From: Bacteroidales bacterium
GTDB lineage: Bacteria > Bacteroidota > Bacteroidia > Bacteroidales > UBA932
Assembly: GCA_017483985.1 (NCBI GenBank)
Contig: JAFUUB010000002.1
Span: 1 to 31,751 of the forward strand
Direction: 5' to 3'
Length of the DNA stretch: 31,751 bases
Below, piece after piece: positions 1-8,103 of the stretch; the first letter of the stretch is position 1; every line of letters begins with the position of its first letter. The position numbers and the translations under genes were made by a program. The notes beneath the pieces were generated by a model. The model was not told the DNA's origin and ran no database searches. It saw nothing but the letters and a program-made list of their open reading frames with translations.

Positions 1-56
1 GCGGTCCACTCACGAGATGGGTGTATTAACGTATTATTTTTTAAAACAGATTAACA

Positions 57-596
57 ATGGCTGTGAAAATTCGTCTTCAGCGCCACGGTAAGAAGAATTT
101 CGCATTCTTCCACATTGTAGTGGCTGACTCTCGCGCCCCGCGCGATGGTCGTTACATCGAGCAGATCGGCTCCTATAACCCGAACACCAACCCCGCCACC
201 ATCGTGCTCAACAGCGAGCGCGCCCTGGCATGGCTCAAGGTCGGTGCCCAGCCGACCCTCACCGCCCGCCGCATCCTCTCCTATGAGGGTGTCCTCCTTC
301 GCCATCACCTCGACGGTGGTATCGCCAAGGGTGCCCTGACCCAGGAGCAGGCCGACCGCAAGTTCGCCGACTGGAAAGAGCATAAGGACGCGAAGGTCGC
401 TGCCAAGGTGCAGGGTCTGAGCCGCGCCGCTGCCGAGAAGGCAAGAGAGGCCGTTGCCGCCGAGGCAAAGGTCAACGAGGCCCGCGCAGAAGCGCTCGCC
501 AAGAAGAAAGCCGAAGCTGAGGAAGCTGCACGCAAGGCCGCCGAAGAGGCTGCCGCCGCTGCCGCCGCCGAGGTTGAAGCCGCACCTGAGGCCTAA
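57..596 (+). CDS. rpsP: 30S ribosomal protein S16
   Basis: Structural protein of the small ribosomal subunit. The first ~85 residues are a standard S16 core: it opens with [14 protein letters not shown], followed by [22 protein letters not shown], split here only by the usual loop, and then the [13 protein letters not shown] region. From about residue 115 the protein continues as a highly charged, alanine-rich predicted helix (repeats of AEA, KKA, EEA) to residue 179, about twice the length of E. coli S16. Such tails are usual in Bacteroidota S16 proteins. The ATG at 57 is the only start that gives the conserved N-terminus. rimM follows after 4 nt, so the two are probably co-transcribed, but trmD and rplS, the usual next genes in proteobacteria, are absent. 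The 56 nt upstream are AT-rich and may hold the promoter, but I see no clear -7 box. Confidence 0.97.
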   Translation: MAVKIRLQRHGKKNFAFFHIVVADSRAPRDGRYIEQIGSYNPNTNPATIVLNSERALAWLKVGAQPTLTARRILSYEGVLLRHHLDGGIAKGALTQEQADRKFADWKEHKDAKVAAKVQGLSRAAAEKAREAVAAEAKVNEARAEALAKKKAEAEEAARKAAEEAAAAAAAEVEAAPEA

Positions 597-600
597 TTCG

Positions 601-1110
601 ATGGCCGAGGCAGGACGCTTGCTGCAGATTGCCCAGGTATTGAAATCGAACGGTACCGAGGGGGAACTCGTATGGGGTTTCCGCGATTTCGGACCGGAAG
701 ACATCAACCCAGAGGAACCGGTGTTCATCGAATTCGATGGACTGCCGGTTCCCTTTTTCATTTCCGCAATCAAGCCGCGGGGCACGTCCAAGGCCCTCGT
801 GCGGCTGGAAGACGTCGACGGCTTCGAGGCGGCGGAGGAACTGGTCGGAAAGGCCGTCCTGGCCGAAGCCGACAGCCTGGAGGATTATGAGGAAGAAGAG
901 GACCTGACCGGCTGGACCCTGCTGCATGCAGACGGGCGCAAGGCCGGCACTGTCACGGACTACGAGGATATTCCCGGCAATCCGTGCATCTATGTGGATA
1001 CGGAAAACGGACAGGAAGTCCTGGTTCCGTTACACGAAGACCTCATCCTGTCCGTCGATCCGGAGCGCCGGGAACTCACGATGGACCTTCCCGACGGCCT
1101 GATTCCGTAA
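601..1110 (+). CDS. rimM: Ribosome maturation factor RimM (16S rRNA processing protein)
   Basis: RimM assists late maturation of the 30S subunit (head domain, near S19). The 169-residue protein has the two family domains. An N-terminal beta-barrel runs from about residue 5 to 90 and includes the GTEGELVW segment in place of the common G-x-x-G-E-V start and the FIEFDGLPVPFFI strand pair. A C-terminal PRC-barrel-like domain runs from about 100 to 165, with LTGWTLLHADGRKAG and VLVPLHEDLILSVD. I place the start at the ATG at 601, 4 nt after the rpsP stop; the open frame extends further upstream but only inside rpsP. The close spacing supports a two-gene operon with rpsP, matching the known rpsP-rimM pairing and the shared target, the 30S subunit. 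The stop lies 3 nt from the stop of the convergent gene, and no terminator hairpin is visible between them. Confidence 0.93.
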   Translation: MAEAGRLLQIAQVLKSNGTEGELVWGFRDFGPEDINPEEPVFIEFDGLPVPFFISAIKPRGTSKALVRLEDVDGFEAAEELVGKAVLAEADSLEDYEEEEDLTGWTLLHADGRKAGTVTDYEDIPGNPCIYVDTENGQEVLVPLHEDLILSVDPERRELTMDLPDGLIP

Positions 1111-1113
1111 ATC

Positions 1114-1833
1114 TTATTCTACCTTTTCAGCTGCGACATAAGGCGCATCGCTCGGAAGTCCGGCGGTGCCGTTCTTCACGTCCTCATAGAAGGCGCCGAT
1201 CGTCGTCTGCATGTACGGAATCAGCCAAATATAACCAATGCCCACGGTTAAAATGCCCAGAAGGAGCCAGCCGATGAAACTCAGGCAAAGCCAGAAATAG
1301 TCAAACTTGTGGCCTTTCATCATCTGGCGGGTCTTTTTCATGGCCTCGATGGCGGAGAGTTCCGGATTGTCCTTCAGGACATACGGGAGTATCGCATAGC
1401 ACAACGCAAGGATGATACCCGGAATCAGGAAGAAGAGGCAGCCCAACATGACCACCATTCCCATCAGGAACATCGCCAGGACATTCCGGCCGTACCGCGG
1501 ACGGAAAGCTTCCCTGAACATATTTTCGGTCACTTTGTCATCCCCATGGCGGTACAGCAGCAGGAAAGAATAGTAGAATCCGATTTCAATCGGAATCAGC
1601 AAAAAGAGGCTGGCCAGGGAACCGAAACACATCAACGGCCAGAGGCCACTGAAGGCAGCCATCGGATTGCCGGGATTCTCCAGCATGGCCTGGGTGTCCG
1701 GCTGGGCGAAAGAAGTGGCTCCCGAAATCGCCAGGGAGATCAGGAGAAAGAGGATCGATGCAATGACAGCCGGTGTCCAATGCCCTTTCAGCGCGGCGAG
1801 GGCCGCATTCTTGTATTCTTGATTCTTGATCAT
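1114..1833 (-). CDS. DUF975-family integral membrane protein
   Basis: A 239-residue polytopic membrane protein of unknown function. It opens with a charged segment (IKNQEYKNAALAALKGHW) typical of DUF975 proteins. Hydrophobic segments follow at roughly residues 22-42, 65-90, 115-145 (LAMFLMGMVVMLGCLFFLIP) and 180-205 (WLCLSFIGWLLLGILTVGIG). The family hallmark, a glycine/proline-containing membrane segment followed by YAILPYVLKDNPELSAIEAMKKTRQMMKGHK, is present at about 145-175, and the protein ends with the conserved PYMQTTIGAFYEDV. It lies 12 nt downstream of the DUF4465 lipoprotein gene on the same strand and has no promoter of its own that I can see, so it is probably its operon partner. 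No catalytic residues can be pointed to. Confidence 0.8.
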   Translation of the reverse strand: MIKNQEYKNAALAALKGHWTPAVIASILFLLISLAISGATSFAQPDTQAMLENPGNPMAAFSGLWPLMCFGSLASLFLLIPIEIGFYYSFLLLYRHGDDKVTENMFREAFRPRYGRNVLAMFLMGMVVMLGCLFFLIPGIILALCYAILPYVLKDNPELSAIEAMKKTRQMMKGHKFDYFWLCLSFIGWLLLGILTVGIGYIWLIPYMQTTIGAFYEDVKNGTAGLPSDAPYVAAEKVE

Positions 1834-1845
1834 GGGGAAAGAATA

Positions 1846-2601
1846 TTAATAATCGATTTCGATGTTGGCGACCAGGTCATCGATGCACGCCTGCAGCGGG
1901 ACGTCGGTCCGGTTGGAAGTGATCGAGAAATCCAGGTACTGGAAAGCGCCGAACTCCTTCGTTTCGACAGCGGTCCATTCCTTGATCAGCTGCAGTTCAC
2001 TGCCGGTATAATCGGCCAGCATCACCTCCTGGGACTTGCCGGTCGGCGTCGTTCCCATATAACCGGTGACCGTCAGTTTCAGCCAGTCGCCGGGAGCAAA
2101 GGCCGGGATCCCGTCCAGGCCATAAGCGGCCAGGGTGGCGACCCGGTTGGTATTGTTGACGTAAAAGCCGTTCAGGACGCAGGTCCCGATACTCTGATAA
2201 TCAAACGTGACGACATGCCGGGACGGGGCGCCGGGCGTATCCTGGTACACCACGAAGGTCTGGTTCTTGTAATCGAATTTTTCCACGGTAGCCAGGTCTT
2301 TGGCTAAGTGTCCGCTCTCCAGCGTCGGATCGTGACGCGCGGAAATGACGAAGCCGTTCTGTGTGGGCGAAACGGTCGAAGCCGGATTATAGCCGCTGAA
2401 CGTCACGCCCTCTGCACCATAGAAACGGTCTGTCATGTATACGCTGTCCGTCCAGACGGTGGGAAGGTCGGTAAATTCAAAAGAACAGATTCCGAAATAG
2501 GACTGATGGGTCCCTTGCTCCTTTGAGCTGCAAGAACATACCAAGGCGCCTGCTACGAGCACCATCGGCAGAAGGAAATTCAGTTTCATGGTATTGTTCA
2601 T
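1846..2601 (-). CDS. DUF4465-like exported lipoprotein
   Basis: A 251-residue predicted lipoprotein of unknown function. It starts with a basic residue and a hydrophobic stretch (LNFLLPMVLVAGALVCSC) ending in a cysteine, consistent with signal peptidase II processing. The mature part is beta-rich and contains features I associate with Bacteroidota DUF4465 proteins: an FYGAEGVTFSGYNPAS segment, FYVNNTNRVATLAAYG near the middle, then GDWLKLTVTGY, and a C-terminal acidic IDDLVANIEIDY. These resemble surface beta-sandwich proteins. Two starts are possible, at 2601 (MNNTMK) and at 2589 (MKLNF). The second leaves a more normal ~20 nt leader behind the promoter at 2615-2622. It is followed after 12 nt by the DUF975 gene. 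Confidence 0.7.
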   Translation of the reverse strand: MNNTMKLNFLLPMVLVAGALVCSCSSKEQGTHQSYFGICSFEFTDLPTVWTDSVYMTDRFYGAEGVTFSGYNPASTVSPTQNGFVISARHDPTLESGHLAKDLATVEKFDYKNQTFVVYQDTPGAPSRHVVTFDYQSIGTCVLNGFYVNNTNRVATLAAYGLDGIPAFAPGDWLKLTVTGYMGTTPTGKSQEVMLADYTGSELQLIKEWTAVETKEFGAFQYLDFSITSNRTDVPLQACIDDLVANIEIDY

Positions 2602-2614
2602 TTAAATACATTTA

Positions 2615-2622
2615 CAAATATA
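2615..2622 (-). promoter_or_regulatory. Predicted Bacteroidota -7 box for the DUF4465 lipoprotein gene
   Basis: On the minus strand this reads TATATTTG, an exact match to the Bacteroidota -7 consensus TAnnTTTG, 14 nt upstream of the ATG at 2601. The -33 region would fall inside the last codons of dapF and contains no clean TTTG. The site suggests that the two small genes downstream are transcribed separately from the dap operon. Confidence 0.55.
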
Positions 2623-2632
2623 GAAGGTTTTC

Positions 2633-3412
2633 TCATAGGTTCGTTTCCACCGTACCGACAAATTCCGCCGGGCCGGTCAGGAAAACATCCCGGAAACCAC
2701 CGTTTTCCGGCCGGAAGGCTACGCTCAGGTCTCCTCCCCGGGCACGGACGGGAACCTCCCGCAGGGACAGGCCGTGACGGACGGAAGCGGCCAGTGCGGC
2801 CGCAACGATGCCTGTTCCGCAGGCAAGCGTCTCGTCCTCAACGCCTTTTTCGTAGGTACGGATCCACAGTTGCCGGCCATCCCAGCGGACGAAGCTGACG
2901 TTCGTCCCGACCGGGGCGAAACGGTCGTCGTAACGGATGGGCGGAGCCACCTGCCGCAGGTCTACGGCCAAGGGATCCTCCACGAAGCGGATGAAATGCC
3001 GGGTCCCGGTATCCAGGAAGAATTCCTCCGGACCCAGCCGCTGCACAAGGGTGACATCCTTCATCGCCAGCCGGACGGTCTTGGGATTCCCTTCCTGCAG
3101 GATCTGTGCTTCATGGGGGCCGTCAGCGGCCTCGAACCGGAAGGCCGTGATTCCCAGGTCTGCCGCAAAAGCAACGATACACCGTCCGCCATTGCCGCAC
3201 ATCATGCCGCCGGATCCGTCCGGATTATAGTACTCCATCGTAAAGTCAAAGCCTTCCCGGCCCGGACCGAGCAGCATCACGCCATCTGCTCCGAAACCGA
3301 AATGGCGGTCGCACAGACGGCGGACCCGGCCGGCATCCAGGTGGATGCTGCCGTCCCGGTTATCGGCCAGCAGGAAATCGTTCCCGGCGCCATGGTACTT
3401 ATAAAACTTCAT
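2633..3412 (-). CDS. dapF: Diaminopimelate epimerase
   Basis: Converts LL-diaminopimelate to meso-diaminopimelate, the form used in peptidoglycan and by DAP decarboxylase for lysine; cofactor-free two-base mechanism in the cytoplasm. The 259-residue protein has both catalytic cysteines in their expected motifs: Cys72 in MMCGNGGRC and Cys198 in ETLACGTG. It also has the N-terminal signature KYHGAGNDF and the FGFGADGVMLL segment. Length is slightly under the usual ~270-280. The ATG at 3412 lies 14 nt inside the end of the upstream aminotransferase gene, so translation is probably coupled. It is the last gene of the nine-gene minus-strand operon. I see no intrinsic terminator behind it; a new promoter begins in the 31-nt gap. 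Confidence 0.95.
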   Translation of the reverse strand: MKFYKYHGAGNDFLLADNRDGSIHLDAGRVRRLCDRHFGFGADGVMLLGPGREGFDFTMEYYNPDGSGGMMCGNGGRCIVAFAADLGITAFRFEAADGPHEAQILQEGNPKTVRLAMKDVTLVQRLGPEEFFLDTGTRHFIRFVEDPLAVDLRQVAPPIRYDDRFAPVGTNVSFVRWDGRQLWIRTYEKGVEDETLACGTGIVAAALAASVRHGLSLREVPVRARGGDLSVAFRPENGGFRDVFLTGPAEFVGTVETNL

Positions 3413-4580
3413 GCAACAAATTGGCTAACAATTGGATCCCCTCCCGGATCCGGTCGTGGGTCATGAACGAGAAATTCAGCCGCATGGTATTGCGGCCCCC
3501 TTTCGTATGGAAGAAGGAACCGGCCACATAAGCGACGCCGGCATCCAGGGCCTTGTCATAAAAAGCCACGCTGTCAAAACCTTCCGGCAGGGTCAGGAAG
3601 AGGAAGAGCCCGCCTTCGGGACGGGTCCAGCTGATCCCTTCCGGCATGGTCTCGGACAGCATCTGCAGCAGCAGGTCCCGCTTGGAGCGGTAGAGGTCCT
3701 TGCTCCGGGCCAGGTTGGCATCCAGCCGCCCGCTGCCCATGAATTCCGCCGCCAGGTACTGGTCGAAGATCGGCGGACAGAGGTCCAGGCTCTGCTTGCA
3801 GACATAGATCTGGTCGAGCAGCTCCGGAGCACCGAAGATCCATCCCAGCCGGAAACCCGGGGCGAAGATCTTGGAGAAGGAGCCCAGGTGCAGGACCCGT
3901 TCCGGTGCGAGGGAATACATCGTCGGCACCGGTTCTCCTTCGTAGCGGAGCTCCCGGTACGGGCAATCCTCCACCACCAGGAAATCATACGTTTCCGCCA
4001 GTTCCAGCAGCATCTTCCGCTCGGGCAGGGTCAGGGTCTCGCCGGAGGGGTTCTGGAAATCCGGGATCATGTACAGGAACTTGATCCGCTTCCCGGCCTT
4101 CCGCAGCCCTTCGACCGTATCCACGTACGCGGAGCGCAGCGCCTCCAGGTCCCCGAGGTGCGGGACACCCACGATGTCCGCCCGGTAGGAATGGAAGGAC
4201 TGCAGCGCCCCCAGGTAGGAGGGGTCCGACGTCAGGATGACATCCCCCGGATCCACCAGGATACGGGTGCAGACATCGATCCCCTGCTGGGAGGATGTCG
4301 TGATCTGGATCCGTTCCAGCGGCACCCCGTAACGGTCCGACAGCACCTGCCGGAGTTCCGGAACACCCTGGGTCGCCCCGTACTGGAGGGCTTTGGCGCC
4401 GTATTTGTCCAGGACGACGGCGCTCAGCTCCTTGATATCCTGCAGCGGGAAGGTGTCGGCCGAGGGATAGCCTCCGGCAAAGGAATAAATGGCGTTCAGG
4501 TCAACCCGCTTGAAGATTTCACGGACCGGCGAACGCATGAAGTCGGCGGTATCGGCCGAAAAGAATTTCCCGTATTCCAT
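3399..4580 (-). CDS. PLP-dependent aminotransferase, probable N-succinyl-LL-DAP aminotransferase (DapC role)
   Basis: A 393-residue fold-type I aminotransferase of the LysN/MocR-like (2-aminoadipate aminotransferase) group. The PLP lysine is Lys237 in SFSKIFAPGFRLGW. Other cofactor contacts are Asn176 in PDFQNPSG and Asp205/Tyr208 in VVEDCPYREL, and a C-terminal substrate arginine lies in GRNTMRLNFSF. It overlaps dapD by one base (TGATG) and dapF by 14. Because it sits between DapD and DapF in an operon that also has DapE, the likely job is transamination of N-succinyl-2-amino-6-ketopimelate with glutamate. It does not resemble DapL, the LL-DAP aminotransferase encoded next to dapF in Bacteroides. 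The substrate is an inference from context; a role in 2-aminoadipate or aromatic amino acid transamination cannot be excluded. Confidence 0.85.
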   Translation of the reverse strand: MEYGKFFSADTADFMRSPVREIFKRVDLNAIYSFAGGYPSADTFPLQDIKELSAVVLDKYGAKALQYGATQGVPELRQVLSDRYGVPLERIQITTSSQQGIDVCTRILVDPGDVILTSDPSYLGALQSFHSYRADIVGVPHLGDLEALRSAYVDTVEGLRKAGKRIKFLYMIPDFQNPSGETLTLPERKMLLELAETYDFLVVEDCPYRELRYEGEPVPTMYSLAPERVLHLGSFSKIFAPGFRLGWIFGAPELLDQIYVCKQSLDLCPPIFDQYLAAEFMGSGRLDANLARSKDLYRSKRDLLLQMLSETMPEGISWTRPEGGLFLFLTLPEGFDSVAFYDKALDAGVAYVAGSFFHTKGGRNTMRLNFSFMTHDRIREGIQLLANLLHEVL

Positions 4581-5353
4581 CAGCGCAGGGCGTCCTCCAG
4601 CACAACGGACGTATCCGTCTTGCTGTCACGGTATTTGATGATGACCGGCGTATAAACATGGATGCCTTCGGCGGCACCGGGGCCCTTGGTCATCGGACGG
4701 GTTCCGGAGACGACGACAGCGCCGGCCGGAATGACCAGCTGGCCAGCCTCGTTCGGCCGGATGAAACAGCCGTTCACGGCATCGAACACCGGCGTACCGC
4801 GGGTGATGACCACCCCGGAGCCGATGACGGCCCGCTCGCCGATGATCGTCCCTTCGTAGATGCCGCAGCCGCCGCCGATGAAGGCGTCGTCCTCGATGAT
4901 GACCGGCAGGGCACCGGCCGGTTCGAGCACACCACCGATCTGGCAGGTGGCGGCCAGGTGGACATGCTTGCCGACCTGGGCGCAGGAACCCACGACGGCA
5001 TGGGAATCCACCATGGAACCTTCATCCACATAGGCACCGATGTTGACGTAAGACGGCGGCATCATGATGACCGAGGGGGCCAGGTAGGCACCCCGCCGGA
5101 CCGTCGTGCCGCCCGGAACGATGCGGACGCCGTCCGCAGCCGTGAAACGGCGCGGCGGGATGGTGTCCTTGTCGAAGAAGGAGAATACGCCGTCGGACAT
5201 GTCGACCGTCTTACCCAGGCGGAAACCGCTCAGAATCACTTCCTTGATCCAGGAGTTGACCACCCATTTCCCGTCTTTCTTCTCGGCAACGCGGATCTGG
5301 CCGGCCTCCAGCTGGCGGAGGACTTCATAGAAACGTTCGAGTTCGTTATTCAT
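4580..5353 (-). CDS. dapD: Tetrahydrodipicolinate N-succinyltransferase
   Basis: Transfers succinate from succinyl-CoA to tetrahydrodipicolinate, the committing step of the succinylase branch. The 257-residue protein has a short helical N-terminal part (to ~70) and then a left-handed beta-helix built of hexapeptide repeats from about 80 to 205, for example [34 protein letters not shown] and [14 protein letters not shown]. The segment [20 protein letters not shown] and the loop [20 protein letters not shown], which carries the CoA-binding region, are typical of DapD and separate it from DapH-type acetyltransferases. The gene follows dapA after 18 nt and overlaps the next gene by one base. Length is slightly below the usual ~270. 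Confidence 0.93.
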   Translation of the reverse strand: MNNELERFYEVLRQLEAGQIRVAEKKDGKWVVNSWIKEVILSGFRLGKTVDMSDGVFSFFDKDTIPPRRFTAADGVRIVPGGTTVRRGAYLAPSVIMMPPSYVNIGAYVDEGSMVDSHAVVGSCAQVGKHVHLAATCQIGGVLEPAGALPVIIEDDAFIGGGCGIYEGTIIGERAVIGSGVVITRGTPVFDAVNGCFIRPNEAGQLVIPAGAVVVSGTRPMTKGPGAAEGIHVYTPVIIKYRDSKTDTSVVLEDALR

Positions 5354-5371
5354 ATACCGTCAAATTCTATA

Positions 5372-6244
5372 TCAGCACGTTACTCCCAAATCCGAAAGCA
5401 CCGTCCGCATCCGCTCCAGGGTCGGGGCGGTCGCCGGGGTCAGGGGAAGGCGGAGTTCGTTGGCGCAAAGCCCGAGAGCGGACAGGCCGCCCTTGGCCGG
5501 AATCGGATTGCTTTCGACAAAGCAGGCCTCATACAGCGGGGTCAGCGCGTTGTTCAGGCGGATCGCCTCGGTCATGTCCCCCCGGCGAAGGGCCTTGCAC
5601 AAGGCGACCATCTGCACGGGCGCCAGGTTCGAGGCGACGCTGATGATGCCGTCGCAGCCGCAGGCCATCAGCGGCAGGGTCTGGTCGTCATTCCCGCTCA
5701 GGACGGTGAAATCCTCCGGAGCGGCCCGGCGGATGGCCAGGATCTGACCGATGTCGCCGGAAGCCTCCTTGATGGCCACGATGTTCGGGATCTCTGCCAG
5801 GCGCAGCACCGTTTCGGGCTTGATGTTGGAACCGGTCCGTCCGGGGACATTGTACAGGACGACGGCCTTGTCCGTGGACTCGGCGACCGCCTTGAAATAC
5901 TGGTACATGCCTTCCTGGGTCGGCTTGTTGTAATACGGCACGACCACCAGCCAGGCATCCGGGCCGCAGGGCTCCAGCAAGCGGATGTTCCGCAGGGTCG
6001 CCTGCAGCGAATTGGTTCCGACACCCGCGACCACCGTTCCGGAAAAGGCTTCCCGGGTCATGGCCAGCAGACGGACTTTCTCATCGTCCTCCAGGCAGGG
6101 GGTTTCAGCCGTGGATCCGAGCGGGACCAGGAAGTCCACGCCGACGGCCACCTGGCGGGCCACCAGGTTACCATAACTTTCCCAATCGACGGCGCCTTCC
6201 CGGAACGGGGTCACCAGCGCCGTACCCAAACCTTCGATACGCAT
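5372..6244 (-). CDS. dapA: 4-hydroxy-tetrahydrodipicolinate synthase
   Basis: Condenses pyruvate with aspartate semialdehyde through a Schiff base. In the 290-residue TIM barrel I see the Schiff-base lysine, Lys159 in AIKEASG, the catalytic Tyr131 in YNVPGRTG, Arg136 for the carboxylate, and Tyr105 in PYYNKP. The usual GTTGES loop reads GSTAET here (residues 43-48), so the first threonine of the proton relay is serine. This is a conservative change that should keep the hydroxyl. The ATG at 6244 follows the dapB stop with one nucleotide between, consistent with coupled translation. It is the fourth pathway gene in the operon. I see no reason to prefer another aldolase of the family (NanA, KDG aldolase), given the flanking dap genes. 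Confidence 0.95.
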   Translation of the reverse strand: MRIEGLGTALVTPFREGAVDWESYGNLVARQVAVGVDFLVPLGSTAETPCLEDDEKVRLLAMTREAFSGTVVAGVGTNSLQATLRNIRLLEPCGPDAWLVVVPYYNKPTQEGMYQYFKAVAESTDKAVVLYNVPGRTGSNIKPETVLRLAEIPNIVAIKEASGDIGQILAIRRAAPEDFTVLSGNDDQTLPLMACGCDGIISVASNLAPVQMVALCKALRRGDMTEAIRLNNALTPLYEACFVESNPIPAKGGLSALGLCANELRLPLTPATAPTLERMRTVLSDLGVTC

Positions 6245-6245
6245 C

Positions 6246-6920
6246 TCAGAGATTCTTTAAAAACAGTTCCTTGAATTCGTGCACACCCGTCAGGCCTTCG
6301 GTCATCAGGGCCGCCGTGACGGCGCCTTCCGCAAATCCCTGGCGGGAGAAAGCCTCATGCTCGAGGGTGATCCGGTCCGCCTGGCTTTCAAAGACCACGG
6401 TATGGATACCCGGGATCTCGCCGGCCCGGATGGACTGGATGTCGGTCTTGCCGCCCATGTTTCCGTCCACGATGGCGGCCAGGGTCTTGGCCGTTCCGCT
6501 CGGGGCATCCAGCTTGTGGATGTGGTGCCGTTCGATCATATAGGGCTGGTAGCCGCCGGCCTTGGCCAGCAGCCTGGAAGCCACGTCCACCGCGGCAGAC
6601 AGGACATTCACGCCGACGGAGAAATTGGAGGCCCAGATCAGCGGGGTCCCGCATTGTTCAAAATAGGCGAAAACCTCCTCCCGGATGTCATACCACCCGG
6701 TCGTTCCCACGACCGCGGCCTTGAAATGCTCCGCAATCGCCTTGTAATTGGCCCGGAATGCGTCCGGGACCGTGAAATCGATGCAGACCGACTCCCGGGC
6801 AAGCGCCGGATCGAAATGCGCGATGTCCTCAGAGGCGCCGGCACACTCGATACCGCGGGCGGCCAGGACTTTCTCTATCATATGGCCCATCTTGCCATAA
6901 CCGGAAATGACTACCTTCAT
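6246..6920 (-). CDS. dapB: 4-hydroxy-tetrahydrodipicolinate reductase
   Basis: Reduces the DapA product to tetrahydrodipicolinate with NAD(P)H. The 224-residue protein begins with a Rossmann glycine motif (VVISGYGKMG, residues 3-12). DFTVP (48-52), VGTTGW (71-76) and ASNFSVGVN (97-105) follow. The signature RHHIHKLDAPSGTA (131-144) carries catalytic His132/His133 and Lys136. It is shorter than E. coli DapB (273) but close to compact Bacteroidota forms. A TTG at 6929 would add three residues, but the ATG at 6920 gives the conserved start and sits one nucleotide after the lysC stop. The position after Gly7/Gly9 that selects NADH or NADPH cannot be judged by eye. Confidence 0.94.
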   Translation of the reverse strand: MKVVISGYGKMGHMIEKVLAARGIECAGASEDIAHFDPALARESVCIDFTVPDAFRANYKAIAEHFKAAVVGTTGWYDIREEVFAYFEQCGTPLIWASNFSVGVNVLSAAVDVASRLLAKAGGYQPYMIERHHIHKLDAPSGTAKTLAAIVDGNMGGKTDIQSIRAGEIPGIHTVVFESQADRITLEHEAFSRQGFAEGAVTAALMTEGLTGVHEFKELFLKNL

Positions 6921-6921
6921 A

Positions 6922-8103
6922 TCAAGCAAAAAGTTCGTTATGCAATTGACTGACTACCTTGTGCGCCAGGTCTTTTTCAACGATGGCGCTGAGGCTGAGG
7001 CCGTTCTCGGCCAGCGAGACCGCGCAGCCCTCATCCGCCGAACGGATGACGGAAACGATCTGCTCCTTCTGCGCAGCGATTCCCTTCCCGATGACGGAGA
7101 CCTGGGCCTTGCTGCCCACGTCGAAAATCGTCCGGGAACGCAATTCACGCGCATCCTGGGCCGTCAGCAGGGCAATCGACTTCGCCCCGGCCGGGATGCC
7201 GTCCCCGTCTGCGCAGACCTTGGAACCTGCGCCGGAGGGCTCCCGTGAATTCAGTACGCAGATCGGAATGCCCTTGCTGCGGGCCGGACCGATCGTCAGG
7301 GGATGCAGGACCCGGGCGCCGAGGGCGGCCATTTCCGCCGCCTCTTCGTAGGACAGGACGGGAATCCGGCAAGTCCGTTCGACGATGCGCGGATCTGCGC
7401 TGCGGATACCGTCGACGTCGGTCCAGATCTCTACCCGGCCGGCATCCAGGCACATCCCGAAGATGGCGGCCGAATAATCCGAGCCCTCAAAACCCAGCAC
7501 GGAGGCGTCTCCCGCTTCCGTACGGGCGATGAAACCCTGGGTCAGCAGCACGCCGGCGTCTTCCGCACGGACGGCGGACAGGACGTTCGCCTGCGTCGCG
7601 GCGAGGTCCGGCCGGGCACTGAGGTAATTCTCATCCGTCACCACCAAGTCCCGGGCATCCAGCCAGCCGCATTCGATCCCGGCCGCATTCAGGGCCGCAC
7701 TGACCAGGATGGACGACAGCAGTTCCCCGGTCGAAATGATCCGGGCATTGTCGCAGTCGGAAAGGCGTCCCGTCCCGCAGGTCTCGTCCACGAACACCGC
7801 CAGCTCATCCCATACGTCATCGATCCGGACGATGGTCTGCATGAACAGGTCCGCATCGTCGGACAGCAGGTCTTCCGCCACGGCATGATGGCGTTCCAGC
7901 AGGCCGTCCAGCAGTTCGTCCGCCTTTTCCTTTTCGCCCTGACGGACGGCATCGGCCACATCGCAAAGCGTACGGGTCACCCTGGCCATCGCGGAAACCA
8001 CGACCAGGGGATGGTCGGACAGGCGGCCGCGGACGATTTCCGTCACGCGGGCGATCGCCTGGGCATCCTGGACGGACGTCCCGCCGAATTTCATCACAAT
8101 CAT
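6922..8103 (-). CDS. lysC: Aspartate kinase
   Basis: Phosphorylates aspartate, the first step toward DAP, lysine, threonine and methionine. The 393-residue protein starts with the kinase signature MKFGGTSV (4-11) and has VVVSAM, IISTGELLSS and LGFEGSDYSAA, the last replacing the GRGGSDxxA of many aspartokinases. IWTDVDGI follows. The last ~75 residues (from DVGSKAQVSVIGKG on) are ACT-type regulatory sequence, so feedback control is likely. At 393 residues it is a short, monofunctional form without homoserine dehydrogenase. Its ATG overlaps the stop of the M20 peptidase gene by four bases (ATGA). Asd, the next enzyme of the pathway, is not in this window. Confidence 0.93.
   Translation of the reverse strand: MIVMKFGGTSVQDAQAIARVTEIVRGRLSDHPLVVVSAMARVTRTLCDVADAVRQGEKEKADELLDGLLERHHAVAEDLLSDDADLFMQTIVRIDDVWDELAVFVDETCGTGRLSDCDNARIISTGELLSSILVSAALNAAGIECGWLDARDLVVTDENYLSARPDLAATQANVLSAVRAEDAGVLLTQGFIARTEAGDASVLGFEGSDYSAAIFGMCLDAGRVEIWTDVDGIRSADPRIVERTCRIPVLSYEEAAEMAALGARVLHPLTIGPARSKGIPICVLNSREPSGAGSKVCADGDGIPAGAKSIALLTAQDARELRSRTIFDVGSKAQVSVIGKGIAAQKEQIVSVIRSADEGCAVSLAENGLSLSAIVEKDLAHKVVSQLHNELFA

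Noticed and set aside
2633..2645. A terminator between dapF and the DUF4465 gene
   Set aside because: The 31-nt gap has no hairpin; only a -7 box is visible there.
5498..5520. Loss of the catalytic threonine in DapA (GSTAET instead of GTTGES)
   Set aside because: Serine keeps the hydroxyl, the lysine, tyrosine and arginine of the active site are present, and GTTAET-like loops are common in Bacteroidota, so activity is expected. The loop itself is encoded near 6101-6118.
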